Source of the DNA: Deltaproteobacteria bacterium
Lineage (GTDB): Bacteria; Desulfobacterota; Syntrophia; Syntrophales; UBA2210
DNA: 29,716 nucleotides
Direction: 5' to 3'
Assembly: GCA_016935935.1 (NCBI GenBank)
Contig: JAFGPZ010000317.1
Location: 1 to 29,716, forward strand
In this document: positions 1 through 8,635 of the stretch, piece by piece
How the letters are laid out: every line of letters begins with the position of its first letter
Position numbering within the stretch: position 1 is the stretch's first letter
The notes under the pieces: generated by a model
The model's database searches: none
Seen by the model: only the letters and a program-made list of their open reading frames with translations
What the model was told of the DNA's origin: nothing
Position numbers and translations under genes: made by a program

Positions 1-1
1 G

Positions 2-2062
2 TCGGTGAGGGAAGGCCGGCTTGTGAAGGTTGCGCCGGATCCCGAATCACCTTTTAACAAGGGCCGGATGTGCATAAAAGGTCCGGCCACACCGGAAATG
101 ATGTATCATCCCTCACGGCTTCTTTCGCCGCTGAAACGGGTTGGCGCCAGAGGATCGAATTGCTGGGAGGCGGTCTCCTGGGATGTTGCTCTGAGCGACA
201 TCGTCGACAGGATTAATCGCATCAGAGAAGGATCCGGTCCCGAGGCGATTGCCATCGGACAGGGGACGGGAAGACATCATTACATGCACGTTGTTCGCTT
301 CGCCAATACTCTGGGGACGCCCAACTGGTACGAACCGGGCCTTGCCAATTGTCTGATTCCCCGGATAACGGTGAGCAACTATACCTATGGTGGGTATCCT
401 GTGGCAGACTATTACGGCAGTGTTAATCCCGAAACTATTCTGTTCTGGGGACACAATCCCGTTGTTACCGGACCGGATGGAGAACTTGCATTTCCCGTTA
501 GAAGGGCTTTAAAGAAAGGAAGTTACGGCATAGCCGTTGATCCGAGAAGATCTGAAACGGCGAAGCTCTGTAGTATTTGGCTTCCCGTCAGACCAGGCAC
601 CGATGCCGCACTGGCCCTTTCAATGCTGCACGTCATTATCACTGAAGGGATTTACGATAGAGACTTTGTTGACAACTGGACGGTAGGATTCGAAGCATTG
701 CGCAATCATGTGAAAAATTTCACACCGGGATGGGCCGAAGCAATTACCGAAATCCCTGCCGATGACATAGTGAGAACGGCAAGGAGATATGCCATCAATA
801 AACCCTCTGTTTTGGAATGGGGTGTCGCCATCGAGCATACGCCAAATTCCCTGCAAACGGTCAGGGCACTTTCTCTCCTGAGGGGAATTACCGGCAATAT
901 TGATGTCCCGGGGGCCGATATACTCGGCATGAATATTGTCCGTCCCTACCCTGTTATGAGAGATAACTTATCCAGAGAATCGACACGGAAGAGAATCGGC
1001 GGGGAAGAATTTAAATTGCTGGGCGGACTTCGGGCGTACCTGCCATCAGCACACATCCCCGGCCTATTTAGGGCAATGAGAACAGGTGATCCTTATCGTA
1101 TCAGGGCACTCCTTATCTTCGGGAACAATCCCCTGGTTACGGTAGCGAATGCCCGAGAGGTTTATCAATCGCTGTTAAAACTGGATCTTCTCGTTGTGAC
1201 GGAGCTATTCATGACCCCCACGGCGGCCCTTGCCGATTATGTCCTGCCGGCCGCCTTCTGGCCGGAGGTCAACCAGATCATAGAGCTTCCCTTCGTGGCT
1301 GAAAATGCCGTATTTGCCCAGCAAAAGGCGGTTCAGGTAGGACTGTGCCGGCAGGATGAGGAAATCATGATCGATCTTGCCGGAAGGCTGAATCTGCCCG
1401 GGGCGGAGGAGTCGCTCGAGGATATTCTGAATTACCAGCTTGAGCCGCTCGGCGTAACTTTTGAGGAACTTAAGAAGAAGTCCTTTTTTTTTCCACCACA
1501 TGAATATTATAAATTCGAAAAGAAGGGATTTCGAACGCCTTCAAAGAGGGTTGAACTCTATTGCAAGGCATTGGAGAGACTGGGATATGATCCCCTCCCC
1601 GGGTATAAAGAACCTCCCGAAAGCCCGGTTGAAAAACCGGAACTTGCGAAGGAATATCCCTATGTACTGACCACGGGTAGCAGAAGACAGGAGTTTTTCC
1701 ATAGTGAACATCGCCAGATAGAATCCCTCAGGAAGAGAAGACCCCATCCGATTGCGGAGCTCCATCCCGATACGGCAACTCGTCACGACATTACCAATGG
1801 CGATTGGATCTGGGTGAGTTCCCCCCGCGGGACGATCAGGATGAAGGCCATGGTGACTGAAGATATAAGAAAAGATACGATCAATATCGACCACGGATGG
1901 TGGTTTCCTGAGAAAAAAGGACCGGATTACGGTATCTGGGAGTCCAATGCCAATCTTCTCACATCGAACGCCCCTCCTTACGATCCGGCTTTCGGCAGTT
2001 ATCAATTGAGGGGTCTTCTCTGCAATATAGCAAAGATAGGTGCCGAGAGTCAAGTGTCTTAA
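2..2062 (+). CDS. Molybdopterin-dependent oxidoreductase, DMSO reductase family (5' end missing)
   Basis: This is the large catalytic subunit type that binds bis-MGD molybdenum or tungsten and usually an N-terminal 4Fe-4S cluster. The reading frame is open to the window edge. The visible sequence starts just before the last cluster cysteine (GRMCIKG), so the first cluster cysteines and any Tat signal lie upstream; the GTG at 5 is probably internal. C116 (GLANCLIPR, residue numbered from the GTG) sits where the metal-ligand Cys, SeCys or Ser falls in this family, which suggests a Cys-ligated enzyme. The C-terminal molydopterin-binding domain is intact, from about YVLTTGSRRQEFF to the end, and includes HGWWFPE. 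That motif recalls the acetylene hydratase and thiosulfate/polysulfide reductase branches, but the substrate cannot be read. The gene ends 25 bases before the export lipoprotein and has no obvious functional link to it. Confidence 0.9.
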   Translation, partial: SVREGRLVKVAPDPESPFNKGRMCIKGPATPEMMYHPSRLLSPLKRVGARGSNCWEAVSWDVALSDIVDRINRIREGSGPEAIAIGQGTGRHHYMHVVRFANTLGTPNWYEPGLANCLIPRITVSNYTYGGYPVADYYGSVNPETILFWGHNPVVTGPDGELAFPVRRALKKGSYGIAVDPRRSETAKLCSIWLPVRPGTDAALALSMLHVIITEGIYDRDFVDNWTVGFEALRNHVKNFTPGWAEAITEIPADDIVRTARRYAINKPSVLEWGVAIEHTPNSLQTVRALSLLRGITGNIDVPGADILGMNIVRPYPVMRDNLSRESTRKRIGGEEFKLLGGLRAYLPSAHIPGLFRAMRTGDPYRIRALLIFGNNPLVTVANAREVYQSLLKLDLLVVTELFMTPTAALADYVLPAAFWPEVNQIIELPFVAENAVFAQQKAVQVGLCRQDEEIMIDLAGRLNLPGAEESLEDILNYQLEPLGVTFEELKKKSFFFPPHEYYKFEKKGFRTPSKRVELYCKALERLGYDPLPGYKEPPESPVEKPELAKEYPYVLTTGSRRQEFFHSEHRQIESLRKRRPHPIAELHPDTATRHDITNGDWIWVSSPRGTIRMKAMVTEDIRKDTINIDHGWWFPEKKGPDYGIWESNANLLTSNAPPYDPAFGSYQLRGLLCNIAKIGAESQVS

Positions 2063-2087
2063 GAATAAGCGAAAGGATGATATTTTG

Positions 2088-2894
2088 ATGCTACGACAAA
2101 ACTATGCGCTATTTAAGATCCTGAGATATCTTCAGATCATCTGGTTATTGCCGGTATTACTGATTGTTTCCTGCTCCGGCAACCCTATTATCAAGGGTAT
2201 TCCCGGAGAACAGGGTAGCGTTGTCGAGGCGGGGGAAAAAGATAAAACGCAAGAAACATTCCGGTTTATCCTTGGTCCCGGGGACGAGATCGCAGTCAAG
2301 GTCTGGAGGAACGATGATTTAGCCAGAACCTTACAGGTGGACCCATCAGGAAATGTTCAAATTCCCCTTGCTGGCGAACTGAAAGCGTCAGGTTTGACGA
2401 TTTCACAATTGAGGGAAGAGGTGACTTTGCGATTGTCAGAATACATTGTTGACCCTCAGGTGGATATTGTTGTTTCAGATCTCAAAAACTTGAAGGTTCA
2501 TGTTTTGGGAGAAGTGAAGTCTCCCGGCAGCTTTGCTTGGCGAAGTGGCATGTTAGCCTGGGAAAGCATATCGCAAGCGGGTGGGTTTACCACTGACGCC
2601 GACGAGAAAAACATCCTTTTGGTACGAAACGAAAACGACAAAGCTGTCATAAAGGCTCTAAACCTCAATAAAATGCTCAAAGGAGAAAACCTGACTCAAA
2701 ACATCTGTTTGAGGAATGGTGACCTTGTTTATGTGCTCCCCACTTTTATCGCAAATGTGGAAAGGTTCATGCAGCGATTTTATAACATTATCAATCCATT
2801 CGTAGCCCTTGAGAGCGGCATAGTTCTCTACCCATCGGCAAGGGATGTCCTGCGCGGGAAAGAAAGCAGCGGGAACGTTATTGTAACGCCGTAA
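2088..2894 (+). CDS. Polysaccharide export outer-membrane lipoprotein (Wza-like, Poly_export/SLBB)
   Basis: Predicted to form the outer-membrane channel for polysaccharide export with the Wzc-like protein encoded next. I chose the ATG at 2088 (268 aa). It follows an AAGGA at 2073-2077 and begins a clean lipoprotein signal: basic start, hydrophobic run, then LLIVSC with the lipidated Cys at residue 29. A longer frame from 2040 would put 16 hydrophilic residues before the signal. The Poly_export domain starts at FILGPGDEIAVKVW and is followed by an SLBB-type segment (KVHVLGEVKSPGSF). The C-terminal stretch after FIANVERFMQRF could be the amphipathic helix that crosses the outer membrane in Wza. 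At 268 aa it is shorter than E. coli Wza (379 aa) but normal for EpsD-like members. It is probably the first gene of the polysaccharide operon. Confidence 0.92.
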   Translation: MLRQNYALFKILRYLQIIWLLPVLLIVSCSGNPIIKGIPGEQGSVVEAGEKDKTQETFRFILGPGDEIAVKVWRNDDLARTLQVDPSGNVQIPLAGELKASGLTISQLREEVTLRLSEYIVDPQVDIVVSDLKNLKVHVLGEVKSPGSFAWRSGMLAWESISQAGGFTTDADEKNILLVRNENDKAVIKALNLNKMLKGENLTQNICLRNGDLVYVLPTFIANVERFMQRFYNIINPFVALESGIVLYPSARDVLRGKESSGNVIVTP

Positions 2895-2991
2895 GCCTTC
2901 TGAACAAAGAGTTTCAAGAGCATTTTAGGAAGTGAAGAGATGGACACCATGATCTGTTGAATGGCGGTTTACGGCGGGGATGCTCTGCAAT

Positions 2992-2998
2992 GAGGAGG
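2992..2998 (+). promoter_or_regulatory. Ribosome binding site deciding the Wzc-like start
   Basis: GAGGAGG lies 11 bases before the ATG at 3010. The in-frame ATG at 2980 lies before this site and has only a GGGG three bases upstream, so 3010 is the better start. Confidence 0.6.
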
Positions 2999-3009
2999 AT
3001 GCTTATCAA

Positions 3010-5139
3010 ATGGAACTAGTAAAGCTTATCGATTTACTAAAAAGAAGAAAGCGGTTTATTTTTACGGCTTTTCTCGTGTTTTACTGTGCTGTTATTATCG
3101 GTACGATTTTTTCGAAAGCTTACTATAAAGCAACAGCCCAGGTATTAGTAAACAAAGGGACTTCGGTCGTAAGGACCGTTCTTTCGAATATCGGAATAGC
3201 GGGTACAACCGCAATCGGCGGCTCCGGAGACTCGACGAGCGACGTCTATGACACTGATGAGGAGATGGTAAAAAACCGCGCAATTCTCGAAAAAACCATA
3301 CAGCAACTCCACCTCAAAACTCGGGGGGGAAAAGAGATGAAATACGACAAACTTGTCTCTGGCTATTTTGCAAAGCTACTCCGGCCCGCGCCACATATCA
3401 AAGCCGAACAGAAAAATGATTCTAACATCATAGAGATAAAGGCGTATTCTCCTGATCCGAAAGAGGCCGCAATGATGGCCAACATGGTTGCCGACCTTTT
3501 CATCAAAGAGCAGATTCGCATTACGCAGGATGAATATGGCCGGGGGCGTATTCTTATCGAAAAGAGGATGAAAGAACTGCGCAATAAGTATCATAATGCC
3601 CTCATTGCGGTGAGGGACTATAAGATTCAACACGAGTACGTCGATCTCTCGACAGAAACTCAGAACATCCTCAACAAGATAGAGACACTGAAGTCTGATT
3701 TAGAACTCAACAACCAAAACATCATTCAGGCTGTAAAGCGAATAGAGATGGCCAAGATTGATCTCAAGAAGATGTCCCAGTACCGAGACAACGAGTTCAG
3801 CTATACGTTGAATGACGAGTTGAAAAGCCTGAGATCGAAATTGACGGACGCCCTCCTCAATCTTGACCAGCAAGCCATTGATTTTACACCTAAACACCCT
3901 GATTACAAGAAACTCGAAATGCAGATTGCTGGAGTCAGGCGTCTCCTCAGCGAAGAGAAAAAGGAAGTGCTTATGAACACCGGCAAATCTTCCAGCATTG
4001 CGCCTCTTTACGACCAGCTTGCAAAGACGATACTCGATTCGTCGTTTGAAGTAGAACTAGGCAAAGCCACAAGGACCATAATGGAGAAGCTCCTTGCGGC
4101 GTATGAGGAGAAACTCATGAGGATCCCGGATATCACAGTCGGAAAATCCGAGGTCGAGATGGAGCTTACGGTACATGGTGATTCATACCAGAATCTGCTC
4201 GGGTTTCTTGCTCAGCTTGAAGCAGCCGAAACCCTGACTCTCTCTCACATACGTCTTATCGATGCGGCCCCAGTCCCGTATGAACCAAACTGGCCCAAGA
4301 AGATGCTCAACCTTATCGCGGGTATTTTTGTAGGACTCTTTGTGAGCCTTGTGCTTGCGTTCATTGTGGATAATATGGATACATCTGTGAAATCAACTGA
4401 AGACGTCAAGCGTCTTGAGAAAGTAGCCCGTGTCCTCGGCACGGTGCCTGAGCTCAAAAAGAAGACCACGCGGAATGTATTGGACTTCTCGGCACACGGA
4501 TATCCCACGGCCGAACCGCTACGTTCCATCAAGAATTTCCTGGGATATGCCTCGCCCGATAATCCTCCCAAATCGGTCGTTGTGACGAGCGCTTTGCCCG
4601 GCGAGGGCAAGTCCATGCTTGCCGCAAACCTCGCCCAGCTCTTTGCCCAAGAGGGGAAGAAGGTTCTGCTAATGGATCTGAACCTGAGGAGGCCCACCGT
4701 GAATGTTTACTTCAGGAAATCAGGCGGAAAGGGAATAATCGGTGTCCACTCTAATTCATATCCCGTGGAAAGCGCGATTGTTCACACCGATATAGCCGGC
4801 CTCGATATTCTCCCCGTGGGCAGCGGGGCAGAAAATCCGTCTCTCCTCGTTGAATCAAGGTGGCTGGAGAACTTCATTGTGGAACTGAAAGCCGGTTATG
4901 ACATGCTCGTTATTGACACGCCATCGGTTTCCGAATGCGTGGACCCTGTCGTGCTGGGCGTGCAGGCGGACAAGACCATCCTCGTCATAGAATACGGCAA
5001 GACCCCCATGGCCATGGTAGGGCAAGCAAAGGAGATGTTCGACGAAACCCATGTCGATATGGCTGGCATTGTTGTCAACAGGTTTTCGGATGAGGGGCTT
5101 CTCTACAGGATTTTGAACCCCGAGGCGCAGTTAACGTAA
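3010..5139 (+). CDS. Chain-length determinant / BY-kinase-like polysaccharide co-polymerase (Wzc-like)
   Basis: This inner-membrane protein of 709 aa should control chain length and couple polymerisation to export through the Wza-like channel. Visible in order: a short cytoplasmic start, TM1 (about residues 16-36), a large periplasmic Wzz-type region with long charged coiled-coil segments, TM2 (about 431-455, NLIAGIFVGLFVSLVLAF), and a cytoplasmic P-loop ATPase domain. Walker A is PGEGKS with Lys534, Walker A' is LLMDLNLRRP with Asp556, and Walker B is MLVIDTPS with Asp636. Two things are odd. The usual DxDxR of Walker A' reads D-L-N-L-R, so the second Asp is Asn558. The C-terminus has only one Tyr near the end instead of a Tyr cluster. 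It may therefore act more as an ATPase or scaffold than as a full autokinase. Confidence 0.9.
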   Translation: MELVKLIDLLKRRKRFIFTAFLVFYCAVIIGTIFSKAYYKATAQVLVNKGTSVVRTVLSNIGIAGTTAIGGSGDSTSDVYDTDEEMVKNRAILEKTIQQLHLKTRGGKEMKYDKLVSGYFAKLLRPAPHIKAEQKNDSNIIEIKAYSPDPKEAAMMANMVADLFIKEQIRITQDEYGRGRILIEKRMKELRNKYHNALIAVRDYKIQHEYVDLSTETQNILNKIETLKSDLELNNQNIIQAVKRIEMAKIDLKKMSQYRDNEFSYTLNDELKSLRSKLTDALLNLDQQAIDFTPKHPDYKKLEMQIAGVRRLLSEEKKEVLMNTGKSSSIAPLYDQLAKTILDSSFEVELGKATRTIMEKLLAAYEEKLMRIPDITVGKSEVEMELTVHGDSYQNLLGFLAQLEAAETLTLSHIRLIDAAPVPYEPNWPKKMLNLIAGIFVGLFVSLVLAFIVDNMDTSVKSTEDVKRLEKVARVLGTVPELKKKTTRNVLDFSAHGYPTAEPLRSIKNFLGYASPDNPPKSVVVTSALPGEGKSMLAANLAQLFAQEGKKVLLMDLNLRRPTVNVYFRKSGGKGIIGVHSNSYPVESAIVHTDIAGLDILPVGSGAENPSLLVESRWLENFIVELKAGYDMLVIDTPSVSECVDPVVLGVQADKTILVIEYGKTPMAMVGQAKEMFDETHVDMAGIVVNRFSDEGLLYRILNPEAQLT

Positions 5140-5172
5140 CCCAAGCGGGAGCAGAAAGAAAAGGACTCGCGC

Positions 5173-7197
5173 ATGAAAACTCCTCTCAGGCTTTTCTTAT
5201 ATTCCACCGTTGCCGTTCTTCTCATGTCGCACCATGTGTTTTCCCAAGAACCGAGGGCTCTCCGTGGTAAACCTATGAACGCTGACGTTCAGATAGGCGA
5301 AATCACATCCGTCAGCGGCAACATGGTGAACATCACCCTCATAAGCGGCAGCACAAAGACTGTTGACCTTTCCAATGTGCGAATGATCACGAAAGAGACC
5401 GCAAGGGCTCTGGATGACATAAGTGACGGTATGGATGTCATGGTTCGCGGGAACCCGGATCAGTCGGGAAAAATCGCAGCGTTCGCGATTGTCATCCTCC
5501 CCGTCGGGCGCGATCAGAAGCCGCCGGCTGGCAGGGTGGGAGGACCATTCTTCGGTTGGGTTACCGGTGTGTCGCCCCTGCGTATCAACACCGAGAGCGG
5601 TGACTATGAGGTCTCCACTGGCGAACAGACAGCAGTTACTGCCGAACAGCAGCTGCGTCTGAGCGATATAAAGCCGGGCGACAAAGTGCGCCTGATAGGA
5701 CCGCCTGAGAGGACTATTAAGTTGATTGTGCTTGATGCCTTAAAAGGAGGAAGGAAGGATAATCTCATGGCCCGTCCCGGCAACTTGCCGAACGATGACA
5801 ACGGGCCTATCGTCAAGAAGGAAATTCCCATCCCTCCATCTCCTCGTGTCAATTATTTCAAAAAGCAAATTATGGATATGACGAATGATTCAGCTTTTGG
5901 GATAAAGGATGCGTACATGTATAGAATGGACCTCATGTCCTGGTATGACGACTATTCTGCCACGATGAACGATCTCGGGATTTACTGGATGGAGCCTGCG
6001 GGACCCTTTGGTTTGAGTTGGAACGAGGTGCAGCGAAAAAGGGCCGACGGATCCCTTGCCCAGTTTGACTGGACACGCTACGACAGCCTTGTGAAAAACG
6101 CCCAGGCCCGGAACATCCACATCTCTTTTATCATCCATGCAACCGAACCAATTCCCGGTCCAATGAGCGGCTATATTACTCCATCGCTCCCCAAAAATAT
6201 AGAAGCGTTCAAAGCATTTGTACACGCTGCGGTCGAGCGCTATGACGGAGATGGCGAGAACGATATGCCTGGGATCCTTTATCCTATTAAGTACTGGAAG
6301 ATTGAGGACGAGGCCATGGTCCGCAGATATTTTAATGGTTCCGCCTCTGATTATGCCAAGGTTGTTGTCGCCACTTATGACGCCATAAAATCCGCTGACA
6401 GAAACGCTACAGTTATTCTCTCGATGGTGCGCGGATACGAATTTGCTCCCGATCCTTATCTCTTTATGGATGAATTTTTCAGGGAAATATCGAAGTCGGG
6501 CAATGTGCCCAAATGGGATATCATAGATCACCACTGGATGGTTGACGCCCCGAAAGTACCACAGAAAATTCAGTACCGCGAAATCAAGAGATATCTTAGC
6601 GATATAAAAACATACGCTGAAAAGTACAAGCTCAGGATGACGCCGTTTTGGACCATGGAAGTGGCAGGTATCTATACACCAGAGAGAATGCACGCCATCG
6701 ATCTTGTTAAGAGATTCGTATATCCGTTTTCCCTTGGCGTGAGGAAGGTCTTCTGGTCGGGCCTCATCGAAAAGCCGGCGGGAAACCTCGTGGGCAGGGA
6801 AATTGATCCCTTCGAAAAAGTACCTCTTATCGACTCCTCAGGGACGAGGAAGCTGGCTTACTATTCCCTCAGGAATCTTGTGTCCGCTCTTGACGGGTTT
6901 GATTCTTCAAAAACCGTGACTCTTAAAGACACGAACGATACGTACATCTTTAAGTTCACGTGTAAAAACCTTCCGGTCTGGGTAATGTGGTACGACGGAA
7001 AAGGTAGCGTCAAAGAAAGGATCAATATCCCTTCGGGAGTTCAAGGTCTGATCGTTACAGAAGCGATCCTTCCATTTGAATCCGGGCAGTCTGTAAAGGG
7101 TTCAAACCCTTTATTCAAGAAATCGATCGTAAGGGTTACGGGTGGTTCTGCCGAGATTGAGATAGGAGACGTACCGCTTATCGTAACAACCAAGTAA
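5173..7197 (+). CDS. Secreted protein: two small beta domains plus clan GH-A-like glycosidase domain
   Basis: 674 aa with a Sec signal peptide (hydrophobic to VFSQ, cleavage near residue 25). The start follows AAGGA at 5161-5165. Two similar beta-rich units follow, about residues 36-115 (GEITSVSGNMVNITL...) and 123-190 (GWVTGVSPLRINTES...GDKVRLIG), resembling DUF5666/OB-type repeats. The rest looks like a TIM-barrel glycoside hydrolase. YWKIEDEA (Glu380) matches the beta-4 acid/base region of clan GH-A, where N-E is usual and D-E is found here. FWTMEVAG (Glu496) matches the beta-7 nucleophile region. It lies inside the export operon, so a role in trimming or releasing the exported polysaccharide in the periplasm is likely. 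Several systems carry such embedded hydrolases, for example PslG and PelA. I cannot name the GH family or substrate. Confidence 0.72.
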   Translation: MKTPLRLFLYSTVAVLLMSHHVFSQEPRALRGKPMNADVQIGEITSVSGNMVNITLISGSTKTVDLSNVRMITKETARALDDISDGMDVMVRGNPDQSGKIAAFAIVILPVGRDQKPPAGRVGGPFFGWVTGVSPLRINTESGDYEVSTGEQTAVTAEQQLRLSDIKPGDKVRLIGPPERTIKLIVLDALKGGRKDNLMARPGNLPNDDNGPIVKKEIPIPPSPRVNYFKKQIMDMTNDSAFGIKDAYMYRMDLMSWYDDYSATMNDLGIYWMEPAGPFGLSWNEVQRKRADGSLAQFDWTRYDSLVKNAQARNIHISFIIHATEPIPGPMSGYITPSLPKNIEAFKAFVHAAVERYDGDGENDMPGILYPIKYWKIEDEAMVRRYFNGSASDYAKVVVATYDAIKSADRNATVILSMVRGYEFAPDPYLFMDEFFREISKSGNVPKWDIIDHHWMVDAPKVPQKIQYREIKRYLSDIKTYAEKYKLRMTPFWTMEVAGIYTPERMHAIDLVKRFVYPFSLGVRKVFWSGLIEKPAGNLVGREIDPFEKVPLIDSSGTRKLAYYSLRNLVSALDGFDSSKTVTLKDTNDTYIFKFTCKNLPVWVMWYDGKGSVKERINIPSGVQGLIVTEAILPFESGQSVKGSNPLFKKSIVRVTGGSAEIEIGDVPLIVTTK

Positions 7198-7198
7198 T

Positions 7199-8635
7199 AT
7201 GGAGCGAATTTACACGGGCATCAGGAAGTTTAGAGACTTTCCCAGGGAGTTGCTCTATAAGGAAAACTGGCGTGGCCGATCACTTGTCTTGTTGATCGCC
7301 GCATGCGGGTTGGGAATCGTTACGGCATATTCCGTATGGGTTGGTCTTCTCGCGACGATCTGTTTCGCCTATTGTTTTGTTGTCTACCTTAATCCCATCT
7401 ACGGAATTTACATAACAATTTTTTTTATACCCATCATGACTATAAATATCGTTTATGACAACCCGACACGAACACCGCATGAACTTTACCCTCTGGGGGC
7501 TGTTTTTTTCCTATTTTCATATGCCGCCATGATGATTCGTCGCGGAGTGCTGGGGGATCATGGCAGAGAAGTCCGCTCCAATGGGCGTTATATACTTCTT
7601 TTTTTTGTTGCGTGGTGTGCCGTTACATTTTTTTGGACCCTGGATTCGGCGCATGGGCTCAACATGTTTGTAATGCTCCTCTTGGGCATCATGGTCATGC
7701 AAATTATAGAAAACGATGTGATAGACAGAAAAGCAGTGCGCTCCATAATGGTTTGTGTCGCCATTTCTGGTTTTATTTGGGCTGGTATTATGCTCTTTTC
7801 TTTTTATTGGTACGGGACGATCTATGAAGCAAGGCTTATGGAGCGCATCAGTGTTATAATCGAAATCTTCACGGAGAATAAGCGTATAGGCGGTTTCGGT
7901 CCGCCGCAATCGGCTTCCAACACCTTGGGGATGGTTATATTCTTCCTGGTTGCGTTATGGCCTGATGCCGGATGGAGAGCGCGAATTTTCTATTTAATCG
8001 TTGGCTATTTATGTGTCATGGCGATGCTTATCGCGGCCTCCAAGGGAGCCATTGGTGCGTTGCTTGCTGGTCTTGTCCTCACCATCCTGATTGATGCAAA
8101 ACTCAGGCGTAAAGCAATCTTAATGGTAAGCTCAGTGGTAGCATTTTTTGTCATTGTGTACCTTCTCAATATAGTGCTTCTCAATCAGCAGCGTCTTACC
8201 GCGAGCACAAAGGTGGCAACCGCATCTTTAACGGCACGCCTTGGGTTTTGGGATACAGGATTCAAATCTCTTTTTGAAGATAGGTGGTTTGGAAACGGTA
8301 TAGGTGGCTATGCAAGCCTTGTTGATCCGGTACCGGGGGCCCACAGCATTTACTTTGACGTCCTATTTGATGGGGGTGTTATCGCTATTGTTTTATTTAT
8401 ACTTTTTGTATTGATACGATTTTTCAGTGATCGCATGGATCTTCTGCGTAGGAACGATGATTTCTATAGCCGCAAATACAACTGTCTGGTTGGAGCACTT
8501 GCGATGTTCTTCATCCACTCGTTGGTTGATTTGAGCTATATATCTCGTCACTTTTGGATGATGCTTGGCATTAGCGGGGCAATGGCCGCTATCGCGCGGC
8601 GGGAGTCTACATCCAAAGGAGCAGCAAGTGACTGA
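7199..8635 (+). CDS. O-antigen ligase / Wzy-type polysaccharide polymerase, multi-pass membrane protein
   Basis: A 478-aa protein with about 10-12 hydrophobic segments and a large loop near the C-terminus. The Wzy_C/O-antigen ligase signature is visible: a basic/aromatic lead-in (RLGFWDTGFKSL), WFGNGIGGY, and a conserved His in GAHSIYFDVLFDGG near residue 380. In the family this loop binds undecaprenyl-linked glycan and joins repeat units or ligates the chain. The ATG at 7199 lies one base after the previous stop with no clear Shine-Dalgarno, so translation is probably coupled. With a flippase and a Wza/Wzc pair alongside, polymerase is more likely than lipid A ligase, but sequence alone cannot separate the two. 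Confidence 0.85.
   Translation: MERIYTGIRKFRDFPRELLYKENWRGRSLVLLIAACGLGIVTAYSVWVGLLATICFAYCFVVYLNPIYGIYITIFFIPIMTINIVYDNPTRTPHELYPLGAVFFLFSYAAMMIRRGVLGDHGREVRSNGRYILLFFVAWCAVTFFWTLDSAHGLNMFVMLLLGIMVMQIIENDVIDRKAVRSIMVCVAISGFIWAGIMLFSFYWYGTIYEARLMERISVIIEIFTENKRIGGFGPPQSASNTLGMVIFFLVALWPDAGWRARIFYLIVGYLCVMAMLIAASKGAIGALLAGLVLTILIDAKLRRKAILMVSSVVAFFVIVYLLNIVLLNQQRLTASTKVATASLTARLGFWDTGFKSLFEDRWFGNGIGGYASLVDPVPGAHSIYFDVLFDGGVIAIVLFILFVLIRFFSDRMDLLRRNDDFYSRKYNCLVGALAMFFIHSLVDLSYISRHFWMMLGISGAMAAIARRESTSKGAASD
8615..8621 (+). promoter_or_regulatory. Ribosome binding site deciding the flippase GTG start
   Basis: AAAGGAG is followed 6 bases later by GTG at 8628. It supports this start over an in-frame ATG at 8565, which would give a hydrophilic extension lying wholly within the upstream gene. 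Confidence 0.75.

Noticed and set aside
1484..1492. T9 run in the molybdoenzyme gene, and T8 runs in the polymerase gene, as phase-variation tracts
   Set aside because: They encode ordinary Phe stretches; T-runs of 7-9 recur in the hydrophobic genes here, so nothing sets them apart.
1541..2053. 170-codon open frame on the minus strand
   Set aside because: Antisense to the conserved C-terminal domain of the molybdoenzyme; no recognisable motif or ribosome site.
3010..5139. Calling the Wzc-like gene a ParA/MinD partition protein from its P-loop
   Set aside because: Two TM helices flanking a large coiled-coil periplasmic region and the Wza-like neighbour fit a polysaccharide co-polymerase.
5890..6693. 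267-codon open frame on the minus strand
   Set aside because: It lies wholly inside the secreted glycosidase gene, shows no family motif, and the + strand protein has signal peptide and catalytic motifs.
7199..8635. Assigning the polymerase firmly as WaaL O-antigen ligase
   Set aside because: Wzy_C proteins include both ligases and polymerases; context favours a polymerase and sequence alone does not decide.
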